Positions 50,011-58,662 of a stretch of DNA of 64,000 nt are shown piece after piece; position 1 is the stretch's first letter; every line of letters starts with the position of its first letter. Under the pieces are notes generated by a model, which saw only the letters and a program-made list of their open reading frames with translations, had not been told where the DNA came from and searched no databases. This DNA is from RYN-230 sp963782185 (GTDB taxonomy: Bacteria; Actinomycetota; Actinomycetes; Streptosporangiales; Streptosporangiaceae), in assembly GCA_963782185.1 (NCBI GenBank), contig CAWAJB010000034.1, forward strand, positions 1 to 64,000. The letters run 5' to 3'. A program made the position numbers and the translations under genes.

Positions 50011-50973
50011 TCAGTGCAGCCGGACCCGGGGGTCCAGCACCGCGTAGAACGCGTCCACGACGATGTTCGCCACCACCACGGCGGTGGAGGCGAGGAGGAC
50101 CACGCCGATGATCACCGGCAGGTCCTGCTGCTGGATTGACTGCACCGCGGTGAAGCCGAGGCCCGGCATCGAGAAGACGACCTCGGTGACGACCGCGCCG
50201 CCGAGCAGGATGCCCACGTCCAGGCCGAACTGGGTGACGACCGGGGTCAGCGCCGCCCGCAGCGAGTGCCGGAAGATGACCCGCCGCTCTGACAGCCCCT
50301 TGGCCCGGGCGGTACGGATGTAATCCTCGTTCATCACGTCCAGCATCGAGCCCCGGGTCAGCCGAGTGTAGGTCGCCGCCGACACCAGGGCCAGGGTAAA
50401 CCAGGGCAGGATCAGCGAGCGGAACCACCCGGTCGGGCTCTGGCTGAACGGGATGTAGGTGGCCGGGAACGCGTGGATGCCGTGGATGGTGAGCTCGTAA
50501 TAGAAGATCAGGAGCAGCAGCAGCCCGAGCACGAACGTCGGCATCGAGTAGAAGAACAGGGCCAGCCCGGTGAAGAGCCGGTCGGCGAACGTCCGCGACT
50601 TGACTGCGGACAGTATTCCGGTCAGCACGCCCAGCACCACCCAGATGATGGCGGCCCCGATGACCAGGGACAGCGTGATCGGGAACGCGGCCTTCAGCAC
50701 CGAGTTCACCGACTGGCCGTGATAGAAGGAGTACCCCAGGTTGCCGTGCAGCAGCAGCCAGACGAAGTGCCAGTACTGCACGTAGATGGGCCGGTCGAGC
50801 TGGAGGCGCTTGGTCACCTCCTCGATGACCTGCGGCGTGGCGCTCTTGCCGGCCAGGACCCGGGGTACCTGCTTCGCGCCCGGGCCGATGAAGAAGATGG
50901 CGAAGACGCCGACGGTGATGAGCCAGAGCACGATGATGCCCTGGAAGATACGGCGGATCAGAAAGCGGGCCAC
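50011..50973 (-). CDS. peptide ABC transporter permease, DppB-like
   Basis: A 320-residue membrane protein with six helices and the usual DppB features: RRIFQGIIVLWLITVGVFAIFF at the start, LGYSFYHGQSV, and the ATPase-contacting EAA loop YIRTARAKGLSERRVIFRHSLRAAL near residue 230. The C-terminus DAFYAVLDPRVRLH is typical. It is the last gene of the minus-strand order A-D-F-C-B; GTG 50973 is 9 bases after the dppC-like stop. It imports di- or oligopeptides, or another substrate of the family such as nickel or sugars; this cannot be told from the permease. Confidence 0.9.
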   Translation of the reverse strand: MARFLIRRIFQGIIVLWLITVGVFAIFFIGPGAKQVPRVLAGKSATPQVIEEVTKRLQLDRPIYVQYWHFVWLLLHGNLGYSFYHGQSVNSVLKAAFPITLSLVIGAAIIWVVLGVLTGILSAVKSRTFADRLFTGLALFFYSMPTFVLGLLLLLIFYYELTIHGIHAFPATYIPFSQSPTGWFRSLILPWFTLALVSAATYTRLTRGSMLDVMNEDYIRTARAKGLSERRVIFRHSLRAALTPVVTQFGLDVGILLGGAVVTEVVFSMPGLGFTAVQSIQQQDLPVIIGVVLLASTAVVVANIVVDAFYAVLDPRVRLH

Positions 50974-50982
50974 GTGAACTCC

Positions 50983-51957
50983 CTAGACGAACAACTGGCC
51001 GCCGCGCGGGTCGAACGCGTCCCGCACGCCATCGCCGAAGATGTTGAACGCGAGCGTGGTGACTAGCAGCGCCAGGCTGGGGAACACCAGGTACCACCAC
51101 GCCCCGTACAGGAACACGGTCTGCGCATCCGCGATCATCGACCCCCAGTCCGGGGTGGGCGGGGGGATGCCGACGCCGAGGTAGGAGAGGGACGCCTCGG
51201 CCACGATCGACACCGGGATCAGCAGGCTCATGTAGACGATGATCGGGGCGATCACGTTGGGCAGGATGTCGATGAGCATGATCCGCCAGGGACCCGCGCC
51301 CATCGACCGGGCCGCCTCGACGTACTCTTTTTCCCGGATCGACAGCACCTGGCCCCGGATGATCCGGCCGACGGACGCCCAGCCGAGGAACCCGATGACG
51401 ATGAGCAGGACGACCAGGCCCGGGCCGATGACCGTGACCAGCGAGATGGCCAGCAGCAGAAACGGGATGGCGAGCAGCCAGTCCATGAGCCGGGCCAGCA
51501 GCGTGTCGGTCAGGCCGCCGAAGTACCCGGCGGCCAGGCCGACGATCGCGCCGGTCGCGACCGAGATCACCGAGGCGAGCACGCCGACGATGAGCGAGAT
51601 CCGGGTACCGTAGGCGATCCGGACCAGGATGTCACGGCCCAGTGTGTCGGTGCCGAGCAGGAAATGGCGGGACGGCCCGAGCGGCTGGCCGCTGGCGTTC
51701 ACCCCAATCGGTGCGGGGAACTGCTCGTTAGGCCCGTGGCCGGTGATCGCGGCCACGACTGGCGCGAAGATAGCCACGAGGATGATGAAGCCGATCACGC
51801 CGAGGGAGATCATCGACGCCTTGTCGTGCAGCAGCCGATGCGTAGCCAGCCGCCAGGGGCTGCGCCCCTCGATCTTCTTCGCGACGACCGCGAGGTCTGC
51901 ACCCGGGTCGGCCCCGGAGGTCCCCGGGTCAGCCGATTCCTGGATGTTGAAAGTCAT
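50983..51957 (-). CDS. peptide ABC transporter permease, DppC-like
   Basis: A 324-residue permease with the N-terminal OppC_N segment (SPWRLATHRLLHDKASMISLG) and six helices. HFLLGTDTLGRDILVRIAYGTRISL and the EAA loop EYVEAARSMGAGPWRIMLIDILPN are canonical, and it ends FNIFGDGVRDAFDPR. ATG 51957 follows GGAGGAAG. It pairs with the DppB-like protein to form the channel. Confidence 0.9.
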   Translation of the reverse strand: MTFNIQESADPGTSGADPGADLAVVAKKIEGRSPWRLATHRLLHDKASMISLGVIGFIILVAIFAPVVAAITGHGPNEQFPAPIGVNASGQPLGPSRHFLLGTDTLGRDILVRIAYGTRISLIVGVLASVISVATGAIVGLAAGYFGGLTDTLLARLMDWLLAIPFLLLAISLVTVIGPGLVVLLIVIGFLGWASVGRIIRGQVLSIREKEYVEAARSMGAGPWRIMLIDILPNVIAPIIVYMSLLIPVSIVAEASLSYLGVGIPPPTPDWGSMIADAQTVFLYGAWWYLVFPSLALLVTTLAFNIFGDGVRDAFDPRGGQLFV

Positions 51958-51979
51958 GATTCACTTCCTCCGTGCGGGC

Positions 51980-53092
51980 TCAGGCGCTGCCGAGCAGACC
52001 GGACTCGATCACGCGATCTTCCGCGGAGATGGTGGGCCGGGACTTCGCGATGTCTTCCCCGTCCTCCACCGGGAAGTGGCACGCGGCCAGGTGGTCCGCC
52101 GCGTCGCCGAGCTGCGGCTCGAGCACGGGATCTTTCTCCACGCACGTCGGGGCCGCCTTCGGGCAGCGCGGGTGGAACCGGCAGCCCGGGGGCGGGCTGA
52201 TCGGCGAGGGCACGTCCCCGGCCAGGATGATCCGCTCCCGCTGCCCGGCCTTGTCCGGGTCCGGGACCGGGACGGCCGACAGCAGCGCGTCGGTGTAGGG
52301 GTGGCGCGGGTGGGCCCAGAGGTCGTCGACCGGCGCGAGCTCGGTCACCTTCCCCAGGTACATGACCGCCACCGTGTTGCTTACGTGCCGCACCACGGAC
52401 AGGTCGTGCGCGATGAAGAGATAGGTGAGGCCCAGCTCTTTCTGCAGGTCGGCCAGCAGGTTGATGATCTGGGCCTGGATCGACACGTCCAGTGCCGACA
52501 CGGGCTCGTCGCAGACGATCAGCTTGGGCCGGAACGCCAGCGCCCTCGCGACCCCGATGCGCTGGCGCTGCCCGCCGGAGAACTCGGCCGGGAACCGGTT
52601 GAAGTGCTCCGGGTTCAGCCCGACCAGCTCCATGACCTCCTGCACCTTGCGCTTGCGCTCCTGCCCGGTGGCCGTCTTGTGGATCGCGAACGGGTCCCCG
52701 ATGATCGACCCGACCCGGCGCCGCGGGTTCAGCGAGCCGTACGGGTCCTGGAAGATCATCTGCATCTCGCGCCGGAGCGGCCGCATCTGCCGGGCCGAGA
52801 GCCTGCTGATGTCCCGGCCGTCGAACGTGATCCGGCCTGAGGTGATGTCGAACAGCCGCAGGATGCAGCGGGCCAGCGTCAACTTGCCGCAGCCGGTCTC
52901 GCCGACCAGGCCGTGCGTCTGGCCCCGGCGTATCTCCAGGCTGACCCCGTCCACCGCGTGCACGAACTCCCGGTCGCGCCGGAAGAGTGCCGAGGACTGC
53001 ACGGGAAAGTACTTGACCAGGTTCTCCACCCGCAGCAGGACATCCCCGCCGGCGGCGGGCTCTGGCGCGCTGGCCGTGGTCTCCGCGTTCAT
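51980..53092 (-). CDS. peptide ABC transporter ATPase, DppF-like, with altered Walker A
   Basis: A 370-residue ABC ATPase. The Q loop IFQDPYGSLNPRRRV, signature FSGGQRQRIGVARAL, Walker B KLIVCDEPVSALDV and the C-terminal oligopeptide domain with the Cys cluster CRFHPRCPKAAPTC are all normal. The Walker A, however, reads GETGCGKLTLARC. The Ser/Thr after the Lys, which binds Mg-ATP, is Leu (codon TTG, 52880-52882, one base from TCG). That should weaken ATP hydrolysis unless the following Thr compensates. ATG 53092 is taken as the start (GTG 53095 just before it). It stands 11 bases after the DppD-like stop. Confidence 0.88.
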   Translation of the reverse strand: MNAETTASAPEPAAGGDVLLRVENLVKYFPVQSSALFRRDREFVHAVDGVSLEIRRGQTHGLVGETGCGKLTLARCILRLFDITSGRITFDGRDISRLSARQMRPLRREMQMIFQDPYGSLNPRRRVGSIIGDPFAIHKTATGQERKRKVQEVMELVGLNPEHFNRFPAEFSGGQRQRIGVARALAFRPKLIVCDEPVSALDVSIQAQIINLLADLQKELGLTYLFIAHDLSVVRHVSNTVAVMYLGKVTELAPVDDLWAHPRHPYTDALLSAVPVPDPDKAGQRERIILAGDVPSPISPPPGCRFHPRCPKAAPTCVEKDPVLEPQLGDAADHLAACHFPVEDGEDIAKSRPTISAEDRVIESGLLGSA

Positions 53093-53103
53093 CACACCGT
53101 CCC

Positions 53104-54135
53104 TCAGGCTTCGGCCCGTGCCGGAATTTTCTCGCCCACGACTTTGAGCCGTAGCTCGTTGCGCGCCGCCATGTCGTGCGGCAGCCAGCACGCCGACAGG
53201 TGGGTCGCATCGGTCCCCACCGTGGCCAGAGGCGGGACCTCGGTGCGGCACCGGTCCATCACGTAATCGCAGCGGGGAGCGAACGGGCAGCCGGGCGGGA
53301 GGTTGATCAGGCTGGGCGGCTGGCCATGGATCGAGTGGAGCCGCTCCCGCGCGCCGCCGTAGGCCGGCAACGACAGCAGCAGCCCCTCGGTGTAGGGGTG
53401 ATGGTGCGCGAAGAACATGGTGCGCAGGTCGGCTTTTTCCATGACCTTCCCGGCGTACATCACCTGCACGTCATCGGCCGCATCCGCGATGACGCCGAGG
53501 TCGTGGGTGATGAGGATCACGGCCGTGCCGAACTCCTCCTGCAGGGTCTTGATGACCGCCAGCACCTGGGCCTGCACGGTGACGTCGAGCGCGGTCGTCG
53601 GCTCGTCCGCGATCAGCAGCTTGGGGTTCAGCGACATGGCCATCGCGATCATGGCCCGCTGCCGCATGCCGCCGGAGAACTGGTGCGGGTAGTCGTCCAC
53701 CCGGCGGTCCGCCTGCGGGATCCCGACCAGCTTGAGCAGCTCGACGGCCCGGGCCCTGGCCTGCGCCTTGGACATGTCGTGTTCGTGCTGCCGGATCATC
53801 TCCACGATCTGCCAGCCGACCTTGTAGTACGGGTGCAGGCTGGACAGCGGATCCTGGAAGATCATGCCGATCTCGGCCCCGCGGATCTTGCGCATCTCAC
53901 CCTCGCCGACCGTGAGCAGGTCCCTGCCCTCGAACATCGCCTGGCCGGTGACCCTGGCCCCGCGGGTGAGGCCCATGATGGTCTGTGTCAACACGCTCTT
54001 GCCGGAGCCTGACTCCCCGACGATGCCGAGGGTCTGCCCGGCATCGACCGCGAAGGAGACCCCGCGCACCGCCTGCACGATGCCGTCAGCGGTCTTGAAG
54101 GACACGTGCAGGTCGTCAACCTCGAGCAGGGCCAC
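53104..54135 (-). CDS. peptide ABC transporter ATPase, DppD-like
   Basis: A 343-residue ABC ATPase with a complete Walker A (GIVGESGSGKSVLTQT), Q loop (IGMIFQDPLSSLHPYYKV), signature (HQFSGGMRQRAMIAMAM), Walker B (LLIADEPTTALDVTV) and the C-terminal cluster CPFAPRCDYVMDRC. GTG 54135, after GGTAGG, gives MALLEVDDLHVSFKT. It is the partner of the DppF-like subunit; with that subunit's Walker A change, the D subunit would carry the only fully normal ATP site residue set. Confidence 0.9.
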   Translation of the reverse strand: MALLEVDDLHVSFKTADGIVQAVRGVSFAVDAGQTLGIVGESGSGKSVLTQTIMGLTRGARVTGQAMFEGRDLLTVGEGEMRKIRGAEIGMIFQDPLSSLHPYYKVGWQIVEMIRQHEHDMSKAQARARAVELLKLVGIPQADRRVDDYPHQFSGGMRQRAMIAMAMSLNPKLLIADEPTTALDVTVQAQVLAVIKTLQEEFGTAVILITHDLGVIADAADDVQVMYAGKVMEKADLRTMFFAHHHPYTEGLLLSLPAYGGARERLHSIHGQPPSLINLPPGCPFAPRCDYVMDRCRTEVPPLATVGTDATHLSACWLPHDMAARNELRLKVVGEKIPARAEA

Positions 54136-54215
54136 GCTGCCTACCCTTCCCCACCTCAAAGGTCCAGGCTCGGCATGTTGGCGCAGCCCAGACCCTGTAA
54201 TGACTGTAATCCCGG

Positions 54216-54251
54216 CCGGCCGCCCCGCGGTAGATACCGCGGGGCGGCCGG
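54216..54251. terminator. intercistronic 16-bp hairpin between the binding-protein gene and the transporter genes
   Basis: CCGGCCGCCCCGCGGT (54216-54231) pairs perfectly with 54236-54251 over the loop AGAT. It sits in the 182-base space between the binding-protein stop and the DppD-like start on the same strand. Such hairpins protect the upstream mRNA and attenuate the downstream genes. Confidence 0.7.
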
Positions 54252-54317
54252 TTGACTCGATCAGCTTACGTTCCGTGACGAATCTTATGATCCGTTACGA
54301 AATGTTCGAATCAGGGA

Positions 54318-56159
54318 TCATCCCGGCGAACTCATCCAGATGTTCGTCGGGTCGAACTGCTGGATCGCCGGAACGTACACCGCGTTGTGCACGTAGCTGG
54401 CGTGATACAGCGGCTGGTTCGGGTTGACGATCGGGTAGAACGGAGCGTCCTTCATGACCGCCTGGTCCGCCTGGGCCCAGATCGTGGCGGCCGAACTGGC
54501 CGACGCCGCGCTGGCACCCTTGGCGATGAGGGACGTCACCGACGGGTTGTTGTAGAACCCGAAGTTACTGCCGACCGGCGGGTACGAAGCCGGGCCGGAG
54601 AACAGCGGGTTGAAGAAGGACACCGCGGCGTCCCCGTACCAGTCCGGGCCCCATCCGGCGAGTGAGAGGTCCCACACCCCGCGCTTGGCCACGCTCGGCA
54701 CCTCCATGTACTTCACGTAGAAGTCCGCGGGGGTAGCGCTGAGCAGCTTGAGCTTCACGCCGATCTTCGACAGGTCGCTCTGCAGGGTCTGGCCCATCTT
54801 GGCCGAGATCGTGCTGGACGGCCGGTAGACCAGGATCAGGTTCAGCCCGTTCTTGTACCCGGCGGCGGCCAGCATCTGCTTGGCCTTGGCCGGGTTGTAC
54901 GGGTACGGGTTGTAGCCCGCCGGCACATCCTGTGCCCCGTTGATCCCGGCGGGCAGCACGTGGGTGAGTGCCACCCCCTGGGTCGGGCCACCGTTGTCGG
55001 TGAGCAGGTGGGCCCGGTCGATGCCATAGCTGAGGGCCTGCCGGACCGCGAGCTTCTTCAGCGCGCTGTTGTTGTTCGGCGACAACGTGTTGAAGATGAT
55101 GTACGGGTTGGTCGAGTAGGTGGAGCCGAGGTTGAAGTTGTGGTTCAGCCCCTGCTTACTCTGGGACGCCAGGCCCGGTACCGCGCCGACCGGCGGGAAC
55201 GCGTCGAACTCCATGCCCGCCGAAGCCGTGTTGGTCTGCAGCTGCTGCTGGACGGACTCCTGGGTCCCGGTCTCCGAGACCTTGATCTCGTTGACGTAGG
55301 CCTTGCGGATCGGGTCCGTGCTGGCCTTCCAGGTCGGGTTGCGGACGAAGACGATGCTCCGCGTGGGCACATAGCTCTGGACCCTGTACGGCCCGTCAGC
55401 GATGATGTGCTGTGCCTCGGCGCTGCTGCCTGCCAGGTAGTTCAGGCTTTCCACCGGCGCCGGCGCCAGCGCGTCCAGCTGGAGCATGTCCGCGAAGTAG
55501 CTGGCCGGGTGGACCAGGTTGTAGGTAATCGTCTGCCCGGAGGCCTTCACACCCGAGACCTGGTGGGTCTGGATGTACTTCTTGATGCCCGAGACCGAGG
55601 TGGACGAGACCTTCGCCAGCCCGTTGCAGAACGTCTGGTAGCCGACGATCAGCGCCTCGAAGTCCGGCAGGCCGCCGAACGGCTGGGTCGGGTTACACGA
55701 CCGCTTGAGACCGAGCAGCGCATCAGCCGCCGTGACCTGCCGCGGCGGGCTCGTGTCCCACATCGCGCCGGTACGGATCGTCACCGTGTACGTCTTGCCG
55801 CCGTTGGAGACGGTCGGCAGCGCCGTCGCCAGGTCCGGCGCGACCGTGGTCACCTTGCCCGGCGTGGCCGGGTAGGAATACAGCAGCCGGAGCCAGGGCC
55901 GCTGGCCCAGCGCGCCGATCGTGTAATAGGAGACGTTGTAATCCATGAAGTCAACGTCGCCCTGGCCGAGCATGTTCAGCGTGCCGCCCTTGGTAGGCGT
56001 CCCGGACCCGGGATTAAGCCCCTGCAGGCCATAAGTGTTCGAGCCCGATGACGTGCTGGACGTCGAGCCGCCGCCGCTGCTGCCGCCACAGGCGGCAACC
56101 GCGAGCGCGAGGGCGGCCGCGCCTGCGACAGCCGCATAGCCCCGCGTGCGTATGCGCAT
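54318..56159 (-). CDS. peptide ABC transporter substrate-binding lipoprotein
   Basis: A 613-residue SBP_bac_5 family lipoprotein. ATG 56159 follows AGGAGGA; the signal peptide ends with the lipobox LAVAACGG (Cys about 24) and a Ser/Gly linker. GGTLNMLGQGDVDFMDYN, WDTSPPRQVTAADALLGLKR and IIADGPYRVQSYVPTRSIVF are family segments. WGPDWYGDAAVSFFNPLF near residue 510 is the typical late motif. It binds the peptide outside the membrane. It is the first gene of the transporter unit and is probably expressed above the others because of the hairpin after it. Confidence 0.9.
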   Translation of the reverse strand: MRIRTRGYAAVAGAAALALAVAACGGSSGGGSTSSTSSGSNTYGLQGLNPGSGTPTKGGTLNMLGQGDVDFMDYNVSYYTIGALGQRPWLRLLYSYPATPGKVTTVAPDLATALPTVSNGGKTYTVTIRTGAMWDTSPPRQVTAADALLGLKRSCNPTQPFGGLPDFEALIVGYQTFCNGLAKVSSTSVSGIKKYIQTHQVSGVKASGQTITYNLVHPASYFADMLQLDALAPAPVESLNYLAGSSAEAQHIIADGPYRVQSYVPTRSIVFVRNPTWKASTDPIRKAYVNEIKVSETGTQESVQQQLQTNTASAGMEFDAFPPVGAVPGLASQSKQGLNHNFNLGSTYSTNPYIIFNTLSPNNNSALKKLAVRQALSYGIDRAHLLTDNGGPTQGVALTHVLPAGINGAQDVPAGYNPYPYNPAKAKQMLAAAGYKNGLNLILVYRPSSTISAKMGQTLQSDLSKIGVKLKLLSATPADFYVKYMEVPSVAKRGVWDLSLAGWGPDWYGDAAVSFFNPLFSGPASYPPVGSNFGFYNNPSVTSLIAKGASAASASSAATIWAQADQAVMKDAPFYPIVNPNQPLYHASYVHNAVYVPAIQQFDPTNIWMSSPG

Positions 56160-56441
56160 CGACACATTCCTCCTTCTAGTGTTCCGCCGCGAAGTTCGTC
56201 CGCGGAGCATAAGACCCATGGGCCGATCCGTCCCACGGCCGGCGGCACGCCGAGAGCGGCGTCCGACCGGATCATGCTAGGACCGGTAGCCGCAGTGGTG
56301 AACAGGCATGATGCTGCCGCCCCGAATCGTGACCCGACGGTAATCTGACCCTTATCAGACCGCTACCGGGGGCCTCCCGATGCAGCATAACGGCGCGTCA
56401 GGGTATAAACTTGCCGCCCCTCCTGATCGGCCGGGTCTCCC

Positions 56442-56479
56442 CCCTCATCCGGACAACCGGCCCTCATCCGGACAACCGG
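56442..56479. repeat. exact 19-bp tandem repeat upstream of the binding-protein gene
   Basis: CCCTCATCCGGACAACCGG occurs at 56442-56460 and again at 56461-56479. It lies in the 430-base gap 56160-56588 between the divergent-looking ends of the transporter unit and menD. Two abutting copies could be a regulator site or a replication-type iteron fragment. No gene is supported in the gap. Confidence 0.6.
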
Positions 56480-56588
56480 CGCTCTGTGCTGACTGCGGCG
56501 AAAAGGATCACCGCGGACGCCCGCGTTATCGAGATTTCTTCCTTGGTGCTGCCCGGCCTCCCTGACCGTCCGCTGGAGGCGCCAGCGG

Positions 56589-58643
56589 CTACAGCAAGGC
56601 GGTGACGGCCGTCGCGGCTGCCTCCGCCAGCCGCCGCCGCAGCGCGGTCCCGGCGGCCCGGTCCGCGGGCACCTCGACGACGCGGATCCCGTCGCCCTTC
56701 AGCGCGGCGGGCAGGTCCCCCGCCCGCCGCACCACCGTGTGCCCGATCCGGGCCGCGGCGGCCAGGCCGGCCAGGCTCGCCCCGTGCGGCGTGCCGAACA
56801 CCCGCTCGAACGGGGCAGGCACGGCGGCCTGCTCCAGGGCGGAGAAGATGCCGCCGCCGTCGTTGTTGGCGACCACCAGGACCAGGTCCGGGCGGGTGTC
56901 CTCCGGGCCCGCGAACAGCCCGGGCGAGTCATGCAGGAACGCGAGATCACCCAGGAGCGCGGCGGCCGGGCCGCCGCCGGACGCCTGGTGGGCGAGCGCG
57001 GCCCCGCAGGCCGAGGAGATGAGCCCGTCGATGCCGCTCGCCCCCCGGCTGGCCAGCACCCGCAGGCCGTCCCGGGGGGCCAGGTGCCGGTCCAGGTCGC
57101 GGATGGGCAGGCTGGACGCGGCCCACAGCAGCGCCCCGCCGGGCAGCGCCGCGGCCAGGTCGCGCGCCAGCCGCGGCTCGGTCAGCTCACCGGAGGCGTC
57201 CAGGACCGCGTCCACCGCCCGGCGGGCCGCCGCGTCCGCTTCCTGCCAATCCCCCAGCCAGCCGGAGGCGGGCCCGGCAGGCACGCCGGCCAGCCGGACG
57301 GCGGCGGCCACGTCGGTGGCGGTGCGCGCCGGGTCCGCCCACCGGCCCGGTCCCTGGGCGAGGACCACCTGGCGCGCGCCGTCGGCCGCGGCCTGGCGCA
57401 GGAAGGCCGTCTGGCCGCGGGACAGCCCCGGCCGGCCGGCGCAGATGACCAGGTCAGGGCGGTGCGCGGCGAGGAAACCGGGATGCTCGAGCAGGTACTG
57501 GTAGGCGCCGAGCGCCTCCTGGCCGAGCCGCATCCCGGACGACGGCTCGGCCAGCACCGGCCAGCCCGCCGCGGCGGCCAGCCGGAGCAGCCCGGCCGGG
57601 CTGGCTGCGCCGTCCCCCGCGACGATCACCCCCCGCTCGGCCCACGGCAGGTCCAGCGTCCCCAGCTCTCCCCAGCCTGTGGACGTGACGGCGCCGGAGT
57701 GGCTGGGGATGCCGGGATGGCTGGAGGTGCTGGCGCTATCCGGCGTGGCCTGCGAGCCGTCCCGCCCCGCCCCGGCCCACCGGGTCCACGGCGCCCCGCC
57801 GGGCCGCCCGGCCAGCGGCTCTGGCCGGCCATCCTCCCCGCCGTCCCCGCTGGCACCGTCCCCGCTGGCACCGTCCCCGCCGGCACCGTCCCCGCCGGCG
57901 CCGTCCCCGCTGGCGCGGCCCCGCTGCGCCGGCCGGGTGGCGGCCGGGGCTGCCGCGTCGGGCAGCCCGGGTACCAGCGGGTCCCGCAACGGCAGGTTCA
58001 GGTGCACCGGCCCGGCAAAGCCGCCGTCCGCCCCCGCCGCCGCCGCCCAGGCCCGGCCGGCCAGCGACCGCCAGTACGCGTTCATCCCCGGGCGGACCTC
58101 CGGAACTCCCGCCTCAGCGAACCAGCGGACCGCCCCGCCGTAGAGTTTCAGCTGGTCAATGGCCTGGTTGGCGCCGGTGCCGCGCAGCTCCGGCGGCCGG
58201 TCGGCGGTCAGCACCAGCAGCGGGACGCCGGACTCGTCCGCCTCGATCACCGCCGGGTGGAAGTTGGCTGCCGCGGTGCCTGAGGTGCAGACCAGCGCGA
58301 CCGGCCGGCCGCTGGCCTTGGCCAGGCCCAGGGCCAGGAACGCCGCGGACCGCTCGTCGATGCGGACATGCAGCCGGAGCGCCGCCCCGGGCTCTGTTAT
58401 CCCGGGGGGGCGCCCCCCGCTGGCTCGGGGAGGGGAGGCGCGCCGGAGGCGTGTCCTCGCCGAGCCAGCCAGCCCGGGGGGTCCGGGGGGTCGCCCTCCC
58501 GGGATAACGGAGCTAACAGAGCGGTCCCACAGGGCGATGGCCAGCGGCGCGCTGCGTGACCCGGGGGCCAGCACCGCCTCCCGCAGGCCGCAGCGGATCA
58601 GCTCGTCGACCAGGGTGGCGGCGAAGGCAGTCGAGGGATTCAC
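56589..58643 (-). CDS. menD: 2-succinyl-5-enolpyruvyl-6-hydroxy-3-cyclohexene-1-carboxylate synthase, with two in-frame insertions
   Basis: A 684-residue ThDP enzyme that joins isochorismate and 2-oxoglutarate in menaquinone synthesis. GTG 58643 gives MNPSTAFAATLVDELIRCGL. Family segments: LAPGSRSAPLAIALWDRS, LHVRIDERSAAFLALGLAKA, LVCTSGTAAANFHPAV and LVVANNDGGGIFSALEQA (ThDP/Mg site). It is about 110-130 residues longer than usual for two reasons. A palindromic repeat codes residues about 41-84 (IPGGRPPGPPGLAGSARTRL...) exactly between the first two segments. A Gly/Ala/Ser/Asp minisatellite fills about 243-267, followed by further low-complexity linker. Both keep the frame. It follows menC by 19 bases. 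Confidence 0.88.
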   Translation of the reverse strand: MNPSTAFAATLVDELIRCGLREAVLAPGSRSAPLAIALWDRSVSSVIPGGRPPGPPGLAGSARTRLRRASPPRASGGRPPGITEPGAALRLHVRIDERSAAFLALGLAKASGRPVALVCTSGTAAANFHPAVIEADESGVPLLVLTADRPPELRGTGANQAIDQLKLYGGAVRWFAEAGVPEVRPGMNAYWRSLAGRAWAAAAGADGGFAGPVHLNLPLRDPLVPGLPDAAAPAATRPAQRGRASGDGAGGDGAGGDGASGDGASGDGGEDGRPEPLAGRPGGAPWTRWAGAGRDGSQATPDSASTSSHPGIPSHSGAVTSTGWGELGTLDLPWAERGVIVAGDGAASPAGLLRLAAAAGWPVLAEPSSGMRLGQEALGAYQYLLEHPGFLAAHRPDLVICAGRPGLSRGQTAFLRQAAADGARQVVLAQGPGRWADPARTATDVAAAVRLAGVPAGPASGWLGDWQEADAAARRAVDAVLDASGELTEPRLARDLAAALPGGALLWAASSLPIRDLDRHLAPRDGLRVLASRGASGIDGLISSACGAALAHQASGGGPAAALLGDLAFLHDSPGLFAGPEDTRPDLVLVVANNDGGGIFSALEQAAVPAPFERVFGTPHGASLAGLAAAARIGHTVVRRAGDLPAALKGDGIRVVEVPADRAAGTALRRRLAEAAATAVTALL
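57841..57915. repeat. five 15-bp tandem repeats inside menD
   Basis: The unit CCGTCCCCGCTGGCA (plus strand) and close variants repeat at 57841, 57856, 57871, 57886 and 57901. On the coding strand it gives a repeating Gly-Asp-Gly-Ala-Ser/Gly pentapeptide. Rotated, it is GGCACCGTCCCCGCT, which matches 12 of 15 bases with the repeat in the sigma factor gene. Confidence 0.8.
58391..58522 (-). repeat. palindromic repeat element inserted in menD
   Basis: About 130 bp bounded by GCTCTGTTATCCCGGG on the left and its near complement (CCCGGGATAACGGAG, then CTAACAGAGC) on the right. The inside is highly GC-rich with self-complementary blocks (GGGGGGCGCCCCCC) and a core AGGACACGCCTCCGGCGCGC on the menD coding strand. 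The same core and flanks occur in menE at 60189-60303 in the same direction as the gene but in another reading frame. It is a short non-autonomous mobile or dispersed element tolerated in protein-coding DNA. Confidence 0.75.
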
Positions 58644-58662
58644 GGTGTGTGCACCGGCCCGG

